NCBI GenBank assembly: GCA_934095965.1 | Contig: CAKOKR010000033.1 | Location: forward strand, 1-10,066 | Origin: an uncultured Bacilli bacterium | GTDB lineage: Bacteria > Bacillota_I > Bacilli_A > RF39 > UBA660 | Length of the DNA stretch: 10,066 bases | Reading direction: 5' to 3' | Shown here: positions 1 to 5,878 of the stretch, piece by piece | How the letters are laid out: every line of letters starts with the position of its first letter | How positions within the stretch are numbered: the stretch's first letter is position 1 | Position numbers and translations under genes: made by a program | Notes under the pieces: generated by a model | The model's input: the letters and a program-made list of their open reading frames with translations, nothing else | Told to the model about the DNA's origin: nothing | Databases searched by the model: none

Positions 1-21
1 TTTTTAACTATCAAAAAATTA

Positions 22-47
22 TTTTTTCCCAGACTTCTGGGAAAAAT
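22..47. repeat. 10-bp palindromic hairpin upstream of the Rpn cassette
   Basis: Arms at 23-32 and 37-46 are perfect complements (TTTTTCCCAG / CTGGGAAAAA) around a 4-nt loop. The T-run lies before the GC core and the A-run after it, the reverse of an intrinsic terminator on either strand. A protein-binding palindrome, or the remains of an upstream transcription end, is more likely. It lies about 30 bp upstream of the predicted promoter. Confidence 0.5.
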
Positions 48-76
48 CACTATTTTTGCAAAAAAATTTTCAAAAA

Positions 77-104
77 ATGACAATAAAAAGGAAATATATA
101 TAGT
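77..104 (+). promoter_or_regulatory. Sigma-A-like promoter of the Rpn cassette
   Basis: ATGACA at 77-82 (five of six to TTGACA), a 16-bp spacer, then TATAGT at 99-104 (five of six to TATAAT). It would start transcription near 111, giving a short leader that contains AGGAGG at 133-138. No other promoter is obvious before the two downstream small genes, so they probably share this transcript. Confidence 0.55.
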
Positions 105-120
105 GAAAGGGATAAAAATT
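85..120 (+). repeat. Left copy of inverted repeat flanking the Rpn cassette
   Basis: The stretch ending in AAAGGGATAAAAATT (106-120) recurs in inverted orientation at 1531-1544 as AAAGGGATAAAATT. The outer parts (an AT-rich block with GAATATAT/AAATATAT and an A-run) also resemble each other. Together they bracket the nuclease gene and its tandem C-terminal copies. The repeat is imperfect, and no target-site duplication was recognised outside it. Confidence 0.4.
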
Positions 121-146
121 AAATAAAATAAAAGGAGGAAAACAAC

Positions 147-986
147 ATGGAAACAAAATTAAACTTTTTAAATCTCACTGATGATTTAGTTTTTAAAAAA
201 ATTATGTCCATCCCAGAATATGTTAAAGATTTTGTTAATGCTTATCTTCTGTACTGTGGTTCTCCACTTAAAGTAGTGGATGTTAACACAACTTCTCAAA
301 AGTATATTCAAAATGACAATGTTGCATTACATGATTATTATTTAGATATTTTAGTTACATTATCAAACAATGAAATCTATAATATAGAAATTTATAATGA
401 CTTTGGAAATGAACAATGTAAGAAGTCTGTTGCATATACTTCATGGCTATATTCGCATCAATTAAAGAAGCAAGAGACATACTCAAAAGCTAATAAGGTA
501 ACAAGTATTAACTTAATTACTAATGAGTTTTTGGAAAACAATTCATTTCTAAATGATTATCAATTAAGAAATGAATTCACTTCAAAAATATTGCTTAATG
601 ACTTGATGGATATCGTATTAATAAGGCTTGACAAAACCTCAGAAAAAGAGTATACTAAACGTAAACAAAGATTAAATCAGTGGTGTAGATTTATTGTAGC
701 AAATAGCTATGAAAAAATGGAAGAAGTAGCGGAAGGAGATGAGATGTTTATGAGTTCAATCGAAGTAATAAAGGATTTTGTTAATGATCCAGCTGTAATC
801 AACTTTAAAAAAAATGACCAAAGTAGATTAATTGATGCTTGTACCATTGCTGAAAACAAAGGTGAAACAAAAGAAAGAGTAAAAATGATTCAATCTTTGG
901 GCAAATCATTATCTTGTAAAAAAATCGCAAAAATATTGAATATGCCTATAAAAGAAGTTAAGAATTATATGAACACTATGTTATAA
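147..986 (+). CDS. Rpn-family PD-(D/E)XK nuclease / putative transposase (RpnL-like)
   Basis: This 279-residue protein fits the recombination-promoting nuclease/PDDEXK_2 family, whose members are DNA endonucleases, some acting as toxic antiphage proteins. It begins with the family-typical LTDDLVFKKIM (10-20). The nuclease core has D67 in YYLDILV and E81 in YNIEIYN. The block SVAYTSWLYSHQL followed by YSKANKVTSINLI (94-123) is also family-typical. The usual E-x-Q is E-x-Y here, so catalytic competence is uncertain. Residues 200-279 form a separable C-terminal domain containing ENKGETKE and a predicted helical end SCKKIAKILNMPIKEVKNYM. AGGAGG lies 8 nt before the ATG. An internal Shine-Dalgarno and ATG precede the C-terminal domain, which is also duplicated twice downstream. 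I am confident of the family; the biological role is inferred. Confidence 0.85.
   Translation: METKLNFLNLTDDLVFKKIMSIPEYVKDFVNAYLLYCGSPLKVVDVNTTSQKYIQNDNVALHDYYLDILVTLSNNEIYNIEIYNDFGNEQCKKSVAYTSWLYSHQLKKQETYSKANKVTSINLITNEFLENNSFLNDYQLRNEFTSKILLNDLMDIVLIRLDKTSEKEYTKRKQRLNQWCRFIVANSYEKMEEVAEGDEMFMSSIEVIKDFVNDPAVINFKKNDQSRLIDACTIAENKGETKERVKMIQSLGKSLSCKKIAKILNMPIKEVKNYMNTML
744..986 (+). CDS. Intragenic in-frame C-terminal product (RpnS-like antitoxin candidate)
   Basis: Inside the nuclease gene, AAGGAGATGA (733-742) matches nine of ten bases of the extended anti-Shine-Dalgarno complement. It is followed by in-frame ATGs at 744 (codon 200) and 750 (codon 202), giving products of 80 or 78 residues. 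The second ATG has better spacing from the extended site and is the one conserved in all three copies of this domain. In E. coli, Rpn genes are known to express the C-terminal domain separately as RpnS, which blocks the full-length toxin. The two stand-alone copies downstream begin at the equivalent methionines behind the same ribosome binding site. This strongly suggests that independent translation occurs here too, but it has not been shown experimentally. Confidence 0.6.
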   Translation: MFMSSIEVIKDFVNDPAVINFKKNDQSRLIDACTIAENKGETKERVKMIQSLGKSLSCKKIAKILNMPIKEVKNYMNTML

Positions 987-1027
987 ATTCCATACACCAC
1001 TTGCTAATTGTCTTTTAAGGAGATGAG

Positions 1028-1246
1028 ATGTTTATGAGTTCAATCGAAGTAATAAAGGATTTTGTTAATGCCCCAGCTGTAATCAACTTTAAAAGAAATG
1101 ATAAAAGCAGATTAATTGATGCTTGTAATTTAAATACTGCAAAAATCATTCAAACTTTGTCTAAAACAATGTCTTGTAAAAGCATTGCACAAAAATTGAA
1201 TTTATCCGTTAAAGATGTAAAAAATTATATAAAAATGGCTTTATAA
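1028..1246 (+). CDS. Stand-alone duplicate of the Rpn C-terminal domain, copy 2
   Basis: This 72-residue protein begins MFMSSIEVIKDFVN and is nearly identical to residues 200-230 of the upstream nuclease (APAVINF replaces DPAVINF). After RLIDAC it diverges: the ENKGETKE linker is shortened to NLNT. The helical end TMSCKSIAQKLNLSVKDVKNYI is conserved in pattern but not in sequence. TAAGGAGATGA at 1016-1026 precedes ATGs at 1028 and 1034. The latter corresponds to the start conserved in all copies and would give 70 residues. It has no nuclease domain and no partner other than the Rpn gene, so a regulatory or antitoxin role is inferred. It could alternatively be a decaying duplicate, although the reading frame and ribosome binding site are intact. 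Confidence 0.65.
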   Translation: MFMSSIEVIKDFVNAPAVINFKRNDKSRLIDACNLNTAKIIQTLSKTMSCKSIAQKLNLSVKDVKNYIKMAL

Positions 1247-1292
1247 AAATTCACACCACTTGATAATTATCTTTTAAGGAGATGAATTATTT

Positions 1293-1529
1293 ATGACTTC
1301 AATGGAAATAATAAAAGATTTTGTTAATGATCCAGCTGTAATCAACTTTAAAAATAATGATAAAAGTAGATTAATTAATGTTAGAAACCATAATGAAAAA
1401 GTCGGAGAAAATAAAGGCATTGCCAAAATAATTCAAGCATTTAGTAAATCTATGTCTACAAAAGAAATCGCAAAAGCTCTAGATTTACCCGAAGAAAAAA
1501 TTAAAGAATATATCAACATGAAAATATAA
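1293..1529 (+). CDS. Stand-alone duplicate of the Rpn C-terminal domain, copy 3
   Basis: This 78-residue protein begins MTSMEIIKDFVNDPAVINF. It keeps the longer linker (EKVGENKG) seen in the nuclease and ends SMSTKEIAKALDLPEEKIKEYI. TAAGGAGATGA at 1275-1285 precedes the single usable ATG by about 7 nt from the end of the extended site. The first of the two methionines found in the other copies has been lost here, which supports the second as the true start. The N-terminal third is well conserved among the three copies, while the linker and terminal helices differ. That pattern resembles the variable C-terminal region reported for RpnS proteins. Transcription is presumably shared with the upstream genes. 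Confidence 0.65.
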   Translation: MTSMEIIKDFVNDPAVINFKNNDKSRLINVRNHNEKVGENKGIAKIIQAFSKSMSTKEIAKALDLPEEKIKEYINMKI

Positions 1530-1530
1530 A

Positions 1531-1562
1531 AATTTTATCCCTTTATGATATATTCTTTTTTT
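1531..1562 (-). repeat. Right copy of inverted repeat flanking the Rpn cassette
   Basis: Read on the minus strand, it starts with seven As, passes through GAATATATCAT and ends AAAGGGATAAAATT, matching 85-120 with small gaps. It starts two bases after the stop of the last small gene. The T-run at 1556-1562 could also act as a weak transcription end for the plus-strand cassette, but no strong stem precedes it. Confidence 0.4.
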
Positions 1563-1570
1563 ATGCATTT

Positions 1571-1599
1571 AAAAAGCATCACTAAATAGCAATGCTTAT
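1571..1599 (-). terminator. Intrinsic terminator of the cohesin/dockerin operon
   Basis: On the minus strand, AAGCAT pairs with ATGCTT. The stem extends inward by G-T wobble pairs and one C-G to a TATTTA loop, and five Ts follow the stem (plus-strand A-run 1571-1575). The stem overlaps the stop codon of the cohesin gene. Confidence 0.6.
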
Positions 1600-2957
1600 A
1601 TCTCTATAATCTCATTTTTATCTTCTTTATCTATTTTTTCTTTTACAACCTTTTCTTTATCTTTACCTCTTTTTTTCTTCTTACTCTTTTTACAAACAAG
1701 AACAATAATAATTATTAACATAACTACAGATAAAGAAATAAACCCAATAATAATATAAGTATATAACTTAATCTTTTCATTTAACAAACTACTTAATTCA
1801 TCATTATATTTTATTAAAGTTTGCATTTTTTTATCATACATATAAAAACCTTTATCCCCAGTTTCTACATTAACTCCATATATAATAACAAAATCAGAAT
1901 CTTCACTTAAATAAAAACCTTCAACATCCATATCATGTATCTTAACATTACCCTTTTTATAACCATCAACCTTTTCTTCTGTTTCCAAAGGATATATTGT
2001 AATTTGACTTGATTTTAACTCACTATATTCTTTATAACTATTATTCTTTTCATCATATATAAATAATGATATATTACCTTCGCTATCTTTTAAACCAACA
2101 AGTACTAATCCAGTATAATCATTTTTATATGCAGGAATATCAAAATCATTTATCTTTACACTATATTCATTATATAAACTAGCTATTGGTAAATTTTCTT
2201 TTAATTTAACAACAGTATATTTTTTATCTTTAATAGTTACTTCAATTGGATTTTCATCTTTTACATCAACATTTATTGTATACGTTTTTTCTGCACCATT
2301 CTCAGCCTTAACAGTAACTAAAAATTTATTATTACCTTGATTTACTTGTTGAACTCCTACACCAGTAACACTAGCTTTTCTATCTTGTACAGATGCAGTA
2401 ATATTAACTTCTTTTGTATTTTCTGGTACAGTTACAGAATATTCTAAAGTATTAGCATTAAATTCAGGTGTTAAAGTAAATCCATCAATACCTAAAGATG
2501 CTAAATTATTATTTTTAGAATAACTTGCTTCCAACTCAGCTTGAGTAATAATATTAATTGTTTTAGAATTACTTGATAAAGATATCTCACTTAAATCAGC
2601 ATATGCATATGCAAGATATCCACCAACACTTACACTAGTACTTCCTTTTTTTAATGTTTTAAATGTAAAAGTATATGATTTACTTTTAACACCAGTAGCA
2701 GTTGATGCTGCCATTCTAATACCATTACTTTCACTAGTGGCACTTCTTAATTGCAAATAATTTTTATCATAATTAAGTGACATTTCCCAGCTACCTATTA
2801 ATGTTGAACTAGATAAAGTAACTGTTACAGTAACATTATTACCAACAACTACTGTAGATGTTCCACTTACATTTATTTTACCACTTGCAGCAAACACAGT
2901 CTCTGGTAATACCAAAAGACAAAATAAACTAATCAATATTACTTTAATTTTTCTCAT
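1596..2957 (-). CDS. Membrane-anchored cohesin-domain surface protein
   Basis: This 453-residue protein is predicted to display a cohesin on the cell surface. It has a signal peptide (1-23, VFA before AS) and then a cohesin-like domain (about 25-136: VVVGNNVTVTVTL, WEMSLNYDKNYLQL, SKSYTFTFKTLKKG). A cadherin-like beta-sandwich follows (148-231: LASLGIDGFTLTPEFNANTLEYSVTVP). Next is an unrecognised region with two related blocks (271-313 and 342-388), each with a strand-rich VLVGLKD/VIIYGVN core followed by a YDxK-like turn. A transmembrane helix at 399-422 and a lysine-rich cytoplasmic tail end the protein. It is the second gene of an operon: its AGGAGG at 2963-2968 overlaps the stop codon of the dockerin gene, so translation is probably coupled. 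Its likely partner is that dockerin. The domain calls are by eye. Confidence 0.8.
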   Translation of the reverse strand: MRKIKVILISLFCLLVLPETVFAASGKINVSGTSTVVVGNNVTVTVTLSSSTLIGSWEMSLNYDKNYLQLRSATSESNGIRMAASTATGVKSKSYTFTFKTLKKGSTSVSVGGYLAYAYADLSEISLSSNSKTINIITQAELEASYSKNNNLASLGIDGFTLTPEFNANTLEYSVTVPENTKEVNITASVQDRKASVTGVGVQQVNQGNNKFLVTVKAENGAEKTYTINVDVKDENPIEVTIKDKKYTVVKLKENLPIASLYNEYSVKINDFDIPAYKNDYTGLVLVGLKDSEGNISLFIYDEKNNSYKEYSELKSSQITIYPLETEEKVDGYKKGNVKIHDMDVEGFYLSEDSDFVIIYGVNVETGDKGFYMYDKKMQTLIKYNDELSSLLNEKIKLYTYIIIGFISLSVVMLIIIIVLVCKKSKKKKRGKDKEKVVKEKIDKEDKNEIIEI

Positions 2958-2967
2958 TTAATCCTCC

Positions 2968-4722
2968 TTATTGATTTATTGTATAAGTCCCAAGTATACT
3001 CTTTTGAACTTGTAACAAATCTAATGCATTTATAACACCATCACCTGATGTTTCTCCTGCTTCTTTATAAGCACCTGTTAAAGTATATGTACCTAAAATA
3101 TTTTTTTGAACTTGTAATAAATCTAATGCATTTATAACACCATCACCTGATGTATCACCTTTAACTACTACTGTAAATGTTTGTGATGTAGTTTTATTAC
3201 TTATCTTTATTTTTTGACCTGTTGAAATTAAACCAGAACTTATTTCATTATCATTACTATCATATATAACTACAGTTTTATTACCAGCAACCCCTTCAAT
3301 AATACCTTTAACTGTAGCAACATCACTACCTACCATAAATCCATATATATAATCAGATGAGCTTTTAAAATTACTTCCAGTTATAATCGTAGGAATATCC
3401 ATATCACTTGGCTTCGTAGAATTATCTCCATCATCAACTGCACCATTCGCACTATTATTAATTGTTGCTCCCATATTATTATAAACAGGTACTTTAAAAT
3501 TCAAAGCAATACCTAACAAATTATTCTTACTATAAGAATTAAATGCTGTATTAGATTCACTCATCGCACCAGCTAAATTAGTCATATATTGATGTTTACC
3601 AAGATCATCAAATTCACCAACAATTACATTAAATTTTTGAAGATAACCAGTATATTGATTTTTTAAAATATAACCTGATGAAAACTGAACAATTCCCCCT
3701 TCAACTGCATTGTCAACACCCTTCCAACCAGCTCGATAAGCATAACTTAAACCACACACTGATGTACCAGACTCAGCAACACAAGAATCAGTAACACCAA
3801 AATTAAAGAAGTTGTAATAACCTAAATATATGCCATTTTGTTCTGCATAAGTACCAGAATACAAATTATATAAACTAGTACCAGTACCAAGTTCCACTCT
3901 CATTTTTGATGCAATAGCAATCGGACTTACCTTATTAACACTTTTAGCTAATATTATATCCCTTAAACTAACACCTGTATTAATGTGATAATCATTAAAA
4001 CTAGTACCATTAAGTATAGATTCAACAGCATTCGGATAACTTTTTTCCAAACTAGTATCATATGATTGATCTAAAAATTGAAATAAATATTTTTCCGTAA
4101 AAGCATTTCTTGGATCCATGTAATAAGCAACAGCTTTTTGACTCGGAGCAACATAACCCCCCGGCGAAGTAGATTTACATGTTTTATCCAAAAACTCTTT
4201 ATCATAAACACTTAAATGAATATAATTTCTTCCACATACACTTTCTTTATCAACTACATCAACCCAGTTATAATTAATTTTTATTGGTTGAAAATTCCAC
4301 GTCGGATGATCTTCTTTAATACTACAAATACCACCCCAATAACTTGATGGAAACCCTAAACTAGCTAGTTCCTTCTCACAATCAGTCGAAGCTTCAACAT
4401 CATCAGAACTATATGACTTAACAAGTTTAACATCATCACTACATACATACCCTTCAACATCAGTATAATATGTCATATGATACCATCCACCATTACATCT
4501 TTTATGGTTATTTTCATCATCATACAATTTATCATCAACTAAAATATAATAATCATTTTTTGATAACAAACCAACTCTAACACCATCATTTCCCCCCGGA
4601 TTATTTCTTAAATTAACTCCACTATTTATAATTTTAACTCTATAAGTATAACCAACTGCTTTAACATTTAAACAAAACAAAAAGAATGTCACAAAACCTA
4701 ACAACATGATTTTTTTCTTCAT
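2968..4722 (-). CDS. Secreted SH3 / endo-beta-N-acetylglucosaminidase with C-terminal dockerin
   Basis: This 584-residue protein is predicted to cleave the glycan strands of peptidoglycan. The start is the ATG at 4722, with AGGAGG 7 nt upstream and a signal peptide MKKKIMLLGF...VKA (1-22). An upstream in-frame ATG at 4782 lies on the promoter and is rejected. A bacterial SH3 domain (about 26-103, VNLRNNPGG) precedes a glucosaminidase domain (about 190-415). That domain has PIAIASKMRVELG with the probable catalytic E277, and GYYNFFNFG at 301-309. A beta-rich linker (444-520) leads to a type I-like dockerin (520-580). The dockerin has two calcium loops, D523-x-S-x-D527-G-x-x-N531-x-x-D534 and a second in which E557 replaces the first Asp. 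The cohesin protein encoded next in the operon is the obvious docking partner. Confidence 0.85.
   Translation of the reverse strand: MKKKIMLLGFVTFFLFCLNVKAVGYTYRVKIINSGVNLRNNPGGNDGVRVGLLSKNDYYILVDDKLYDDENNHKRCNGGWYHMTYYTDVEGYVCSDDVKLVKSYSSDDVEASTDCEKELASLGFPSSYWGGICSIKEDHPTWNFQPIKINYNWVDVVDKESVCGRNYIHLSVYDKEFLDKTCKSTSPGGYVAPSQKAVAYYMDPRNAFTEKYLFQFLDQSYDTSLEKSYPNAVESILNGTSFNDYHINTGVSLRDIILAKSVNKVSPIAIASKMRVELGTGTSLYNLYSGTYAEQNGIYLGYYNFFNFGVTDSCVAESGTSVCGLSYAYRAGWKGVDNAVEGGIVQFSSGYILKNQYTGYLQKFNVIVGEFDDLGKHQYMTNLAGAMSESNTAFNSYSKNNLLGIALNFKVPVYNNMGATINNSANGAVDDGDNSTKPSDMDIPTIITGSNFKSSSDYIYGFMVGSDVATVKGIIEGVAGNKTVVIYDSNDNEISSGLISTGQKIKISNKTTSQTFTVVVKGDTSGDGVINALDLLQVQKNILGTYTLTGAYKEAGETSGDGVINALDLLQVQKSILGTYTINQ
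3002..3153 (-). repeat. Near-identical DNA duplication encoding the two dockerin loops
   Basis: The 50-bp segments 3002-3051 and 3104-3153 differ at one base (3016 versus 3118). They encode the two TSGDGVINALDLLQVQK segments. Dockerin loops are normally related at protein level; near identity at DNA level, including synonymous positions, points to recent duplication or gene conversion within the gene. Confidence 0.85.
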
Positions 4723-4753
4723 TGTATGACCTCCTTTTACTATATTCGTAAAT

Positions 4754-4782
4754 ATTATACCAAAAATTTGCTTATCAAACAA
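4754..4782 (-). promoter_or_regulatory. Promoter of the dockerin/cohesin operon
   Basis: On the minus strand, a perfect TATAAT (plus coordinates 4754-4759) lies 17 bp from TTGTTT (4777-4782), a three-of-six -35 box. The predicted transcript starts near 4747, so translation must start at the ATG at 4722 rather than further upstream. Confidence 0.6.
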
Positions 4783-4817
4783 ATTATTTACAAAATTTAA
4801 GTTAAAAATATGTAAAA

Positions 4818-4850
4818 TTGCTATATTTTTTAAGAAAAATATAATATAAT
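4818..4850 (+). promoter_or_regulatory. Promoter of the small basic membrane protein gene
   Basis: TTGCTA at 4818-4823, a 16-bp spacer and a perfect TATAAT at 4840-4845, with a second overlapping TATAAT at 4845-4850. It faces away from the dockerin operon promoter; about 35 bp separate the two -35 boxes. Confidence 0.5.
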
Positions 4851-4872
4851 AAGATTATGTGTGGTGATGGTT

Positions 4873-5247
4873 ATGGAAAAAACTTTTGATGGTATTGATA
4901 TTTTCTTCATTGCATTAATATCAATCTATCTATTAATATTAGTTATTATAATACTTTGGTTAATTCTATCTAAATTAGAAAAATATGAAATAAAAACAAA
5001 AGGTACATCTAAATTAAGTTCAAATACTAAGTTTGATAAAATAATTAATTCAGAACCAAGTAGACCAATTAAAAAGACCACCCCTGCCAGTCAGGCAGTA
5101 GTCAAAAAGAAGAAACCTACAGTTAAGAAAAAAACAAATACAGTTAAAAAGAAAAGTAATGCTACTAAAAACAATTCATCAAGAAGAAACAATGGTTATG
5201 TAAGCCCAACAAAAAGAAAGAAAAACAACAGAAAGAAAAAATCATAG
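4873..5247 (+). CDS. Small single-pass membrane protein with a highly basic tail
   Basis: I do not recognise a family for this 124-residue protein. Residues 10-33 form one long hydrophobic helix (FFIALISIYLLILVIIILWL). The rest is hydrophilic and extremely rich in Lys, Arg, Asn, Ser and Thr, with repeated KKK clusters (for example KKKKPTVKKK) and an end of KRKKNNRKKKS. The positive-inside rule places this tail in the cytoplasm, where it could bind nucleic acid, ribosomes or acidic lipids; that is inference. The start at 4873 is chosen because GGTGAT at 4863-4868 can serve as a short Shine-Dalgarno. In-frame GTG at 4861 and ATG at 4867 are alternatives. It is transcribed alone, divergently from the dockerin operon, and ends in a terminator. 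Confidence 0.65.
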   Translation: MEKTFDGIDIFFIALISIYLLILVIIILWLILSKLEKYEIKTKGTSKLSSNTKFDKIINSEPSRPIKKTTPASQAVVKKKKPTVKKKTNTVKKKSNATKNNSSRRNNGYVSPTKRKKNNRKKKS

Positions 5248-5270
5248 ATATAAATCTATGGTTTTATTTT
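5237..5270 (+). terminator. Intrinsic terminator of the basic membrane protein gene
   Basis: CATAGAT (5243-5249) pairs perfectly with ATCTATG (5254-5260) around a 4-nt loop. The stem extends outward through a T-G wobble and A-T pairs. GTTTTATTTT follows at 5261-5270. The TAG stop codon lies inside the left arm. Confidence 0.75.
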
Positions 5271-5318
5271 GTATTAATTTATGTGAACTTACCTACGGAC
5301 AGTTTTTATAAATTAAAA

Positions 5319-5348
5319 ATATGATATAACTATCATGTTATATCATAT
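5319..5348. repeat. Perfect 12-bp inverted repeat
   Basis: ATATGATATAAC at 5319-5330 and GTTATATCATAT at 5337-5348 are exact reverse complements around a 6-nt TATCAT loop. No T-run follows on either strand, so it is not a typical terminator. It could be an operator, a DNA cruciform or an element end. No regulator gene adjoins it. Confidence 0.65.
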
Positions 5349-5436
5349 CACTCTTAATTCCTTTTAAAATGGCAACTCTAATGTTAAAATAATAATATAC
5401 AAAAAAGTAATGAACTTTATTTAGAAGCTATTAACA

Positions 5437-5697
5437 ATGCAAGCGAAAAAAGCATACAACACTATGTACACTATGGCTTGTACTATTATTCTTTTTCCAA
5501 CAATTATTGGGGCAGATTATTCTAAAAATACTAAATATTATAATAATGAAAAAATAGTTACACATAAAGCGTATAAAGATAAAGGAAAAAGAAGAGTGAT
5601 GTCATTATTTTAAATTGGTTTAACACTATTTCATCGAGCAATAAACTCAACCAAATATATTAGATTACCAATTAAATTTATTCTATATGACATATAA
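5437..5697 (+). pseudogene. Possible decayed C-terminal end of a transposase
   Basis: An open frame from ATG 5437 gives 58 residues ending KGKRRVMSLF, then an in-frame TAA (5611-5613). It continues without interruption as IGLTLFHRAINSTKYIRL and ends in FILYDI before TAA at 5695. The continuous sense on both sides of the stop, and the short hydrophobic ending, look like the tail of a DDE-type transposase with a nonsense mutation. An overlapping frame (ELYLEAINNASEKSIQHYV, about 5397-5523) is also open and may be the upstream part after a frameshift. I cannot name an IS family, and no Shine-Dalgarno is visible before the ATG. The call is tentative. Confidence 0.3.
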
Positions 5698-5878
5698 GGT
5701 TTTAACTTTGACATTTCTATCAGTTTCTATAATAAGATTTTAACTATAAAATATTTATGATATTCTATATTGACATTTACAACTTTTTTTGCGTGAAATA
5801 ATTTCTATTTTATTAGAAACAATGAATAAAAATGTTTCTTTTGTAACTTTTTGATATAATTTTAGCATCTTTATAACT

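Larger units (their letters stand above)
733..1529 (+). repeat. Three tandem units of RBS plus Rpn C-terminal domain plus spacer
   Basis: Units begin at the AAGGAGATGA sites at 733, 1017 and 1276. The homology includes the noncoding spacers: the stop-to-RBS stretches at 980-1016 and 1240-1275 share ACACCACTTG, TAATT and TCTTTTAAGGAG. The duplicated segment therefore starts at the Shine-Dalgarno and runs through the stop and spacer, making each copy a self-contained translation unit. Substitutions are spread through the units, so the duplications are not recent. Confidence 0.8.
5271..5870. other. Gene-poor stretch with no intact gene
   Basis: No convincing intact coding region is visible on either strand. 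The stretch contains ACGGACAGTTT at 5294-5304, the same sequence found just after the stop codons of both surface-protein genes but in opposite orientation. It also contains a perfect 12-bp palindrome at 5319-5348, a possible decayed transposase end at 5437-5697, and a weak inverted repeat (AGAAACA 5815-5821 / TGTTTCT 5833-5839). Isolated TTGACA (5770-5775) and TATAAT (5855-5860) hexamers were seen without convincing partner boxes. Confidence 0.6.

Noticed and set aside
733..1529. Tandem repeats as a CRISPR array
   Set aside because: Units are about 260-280 bp, coding and diverged, with no short identical direct repeats or unique spacers.
4723..4782. Possible N-terminal extension of the dockerin enzyme starting at 4782
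   Set aside because: The extra 20 residues lie over the predicted -10 and -35 boxes and would put residues before the signal peptide; the ATG at 4722 has AGGAGG at proper spacing.
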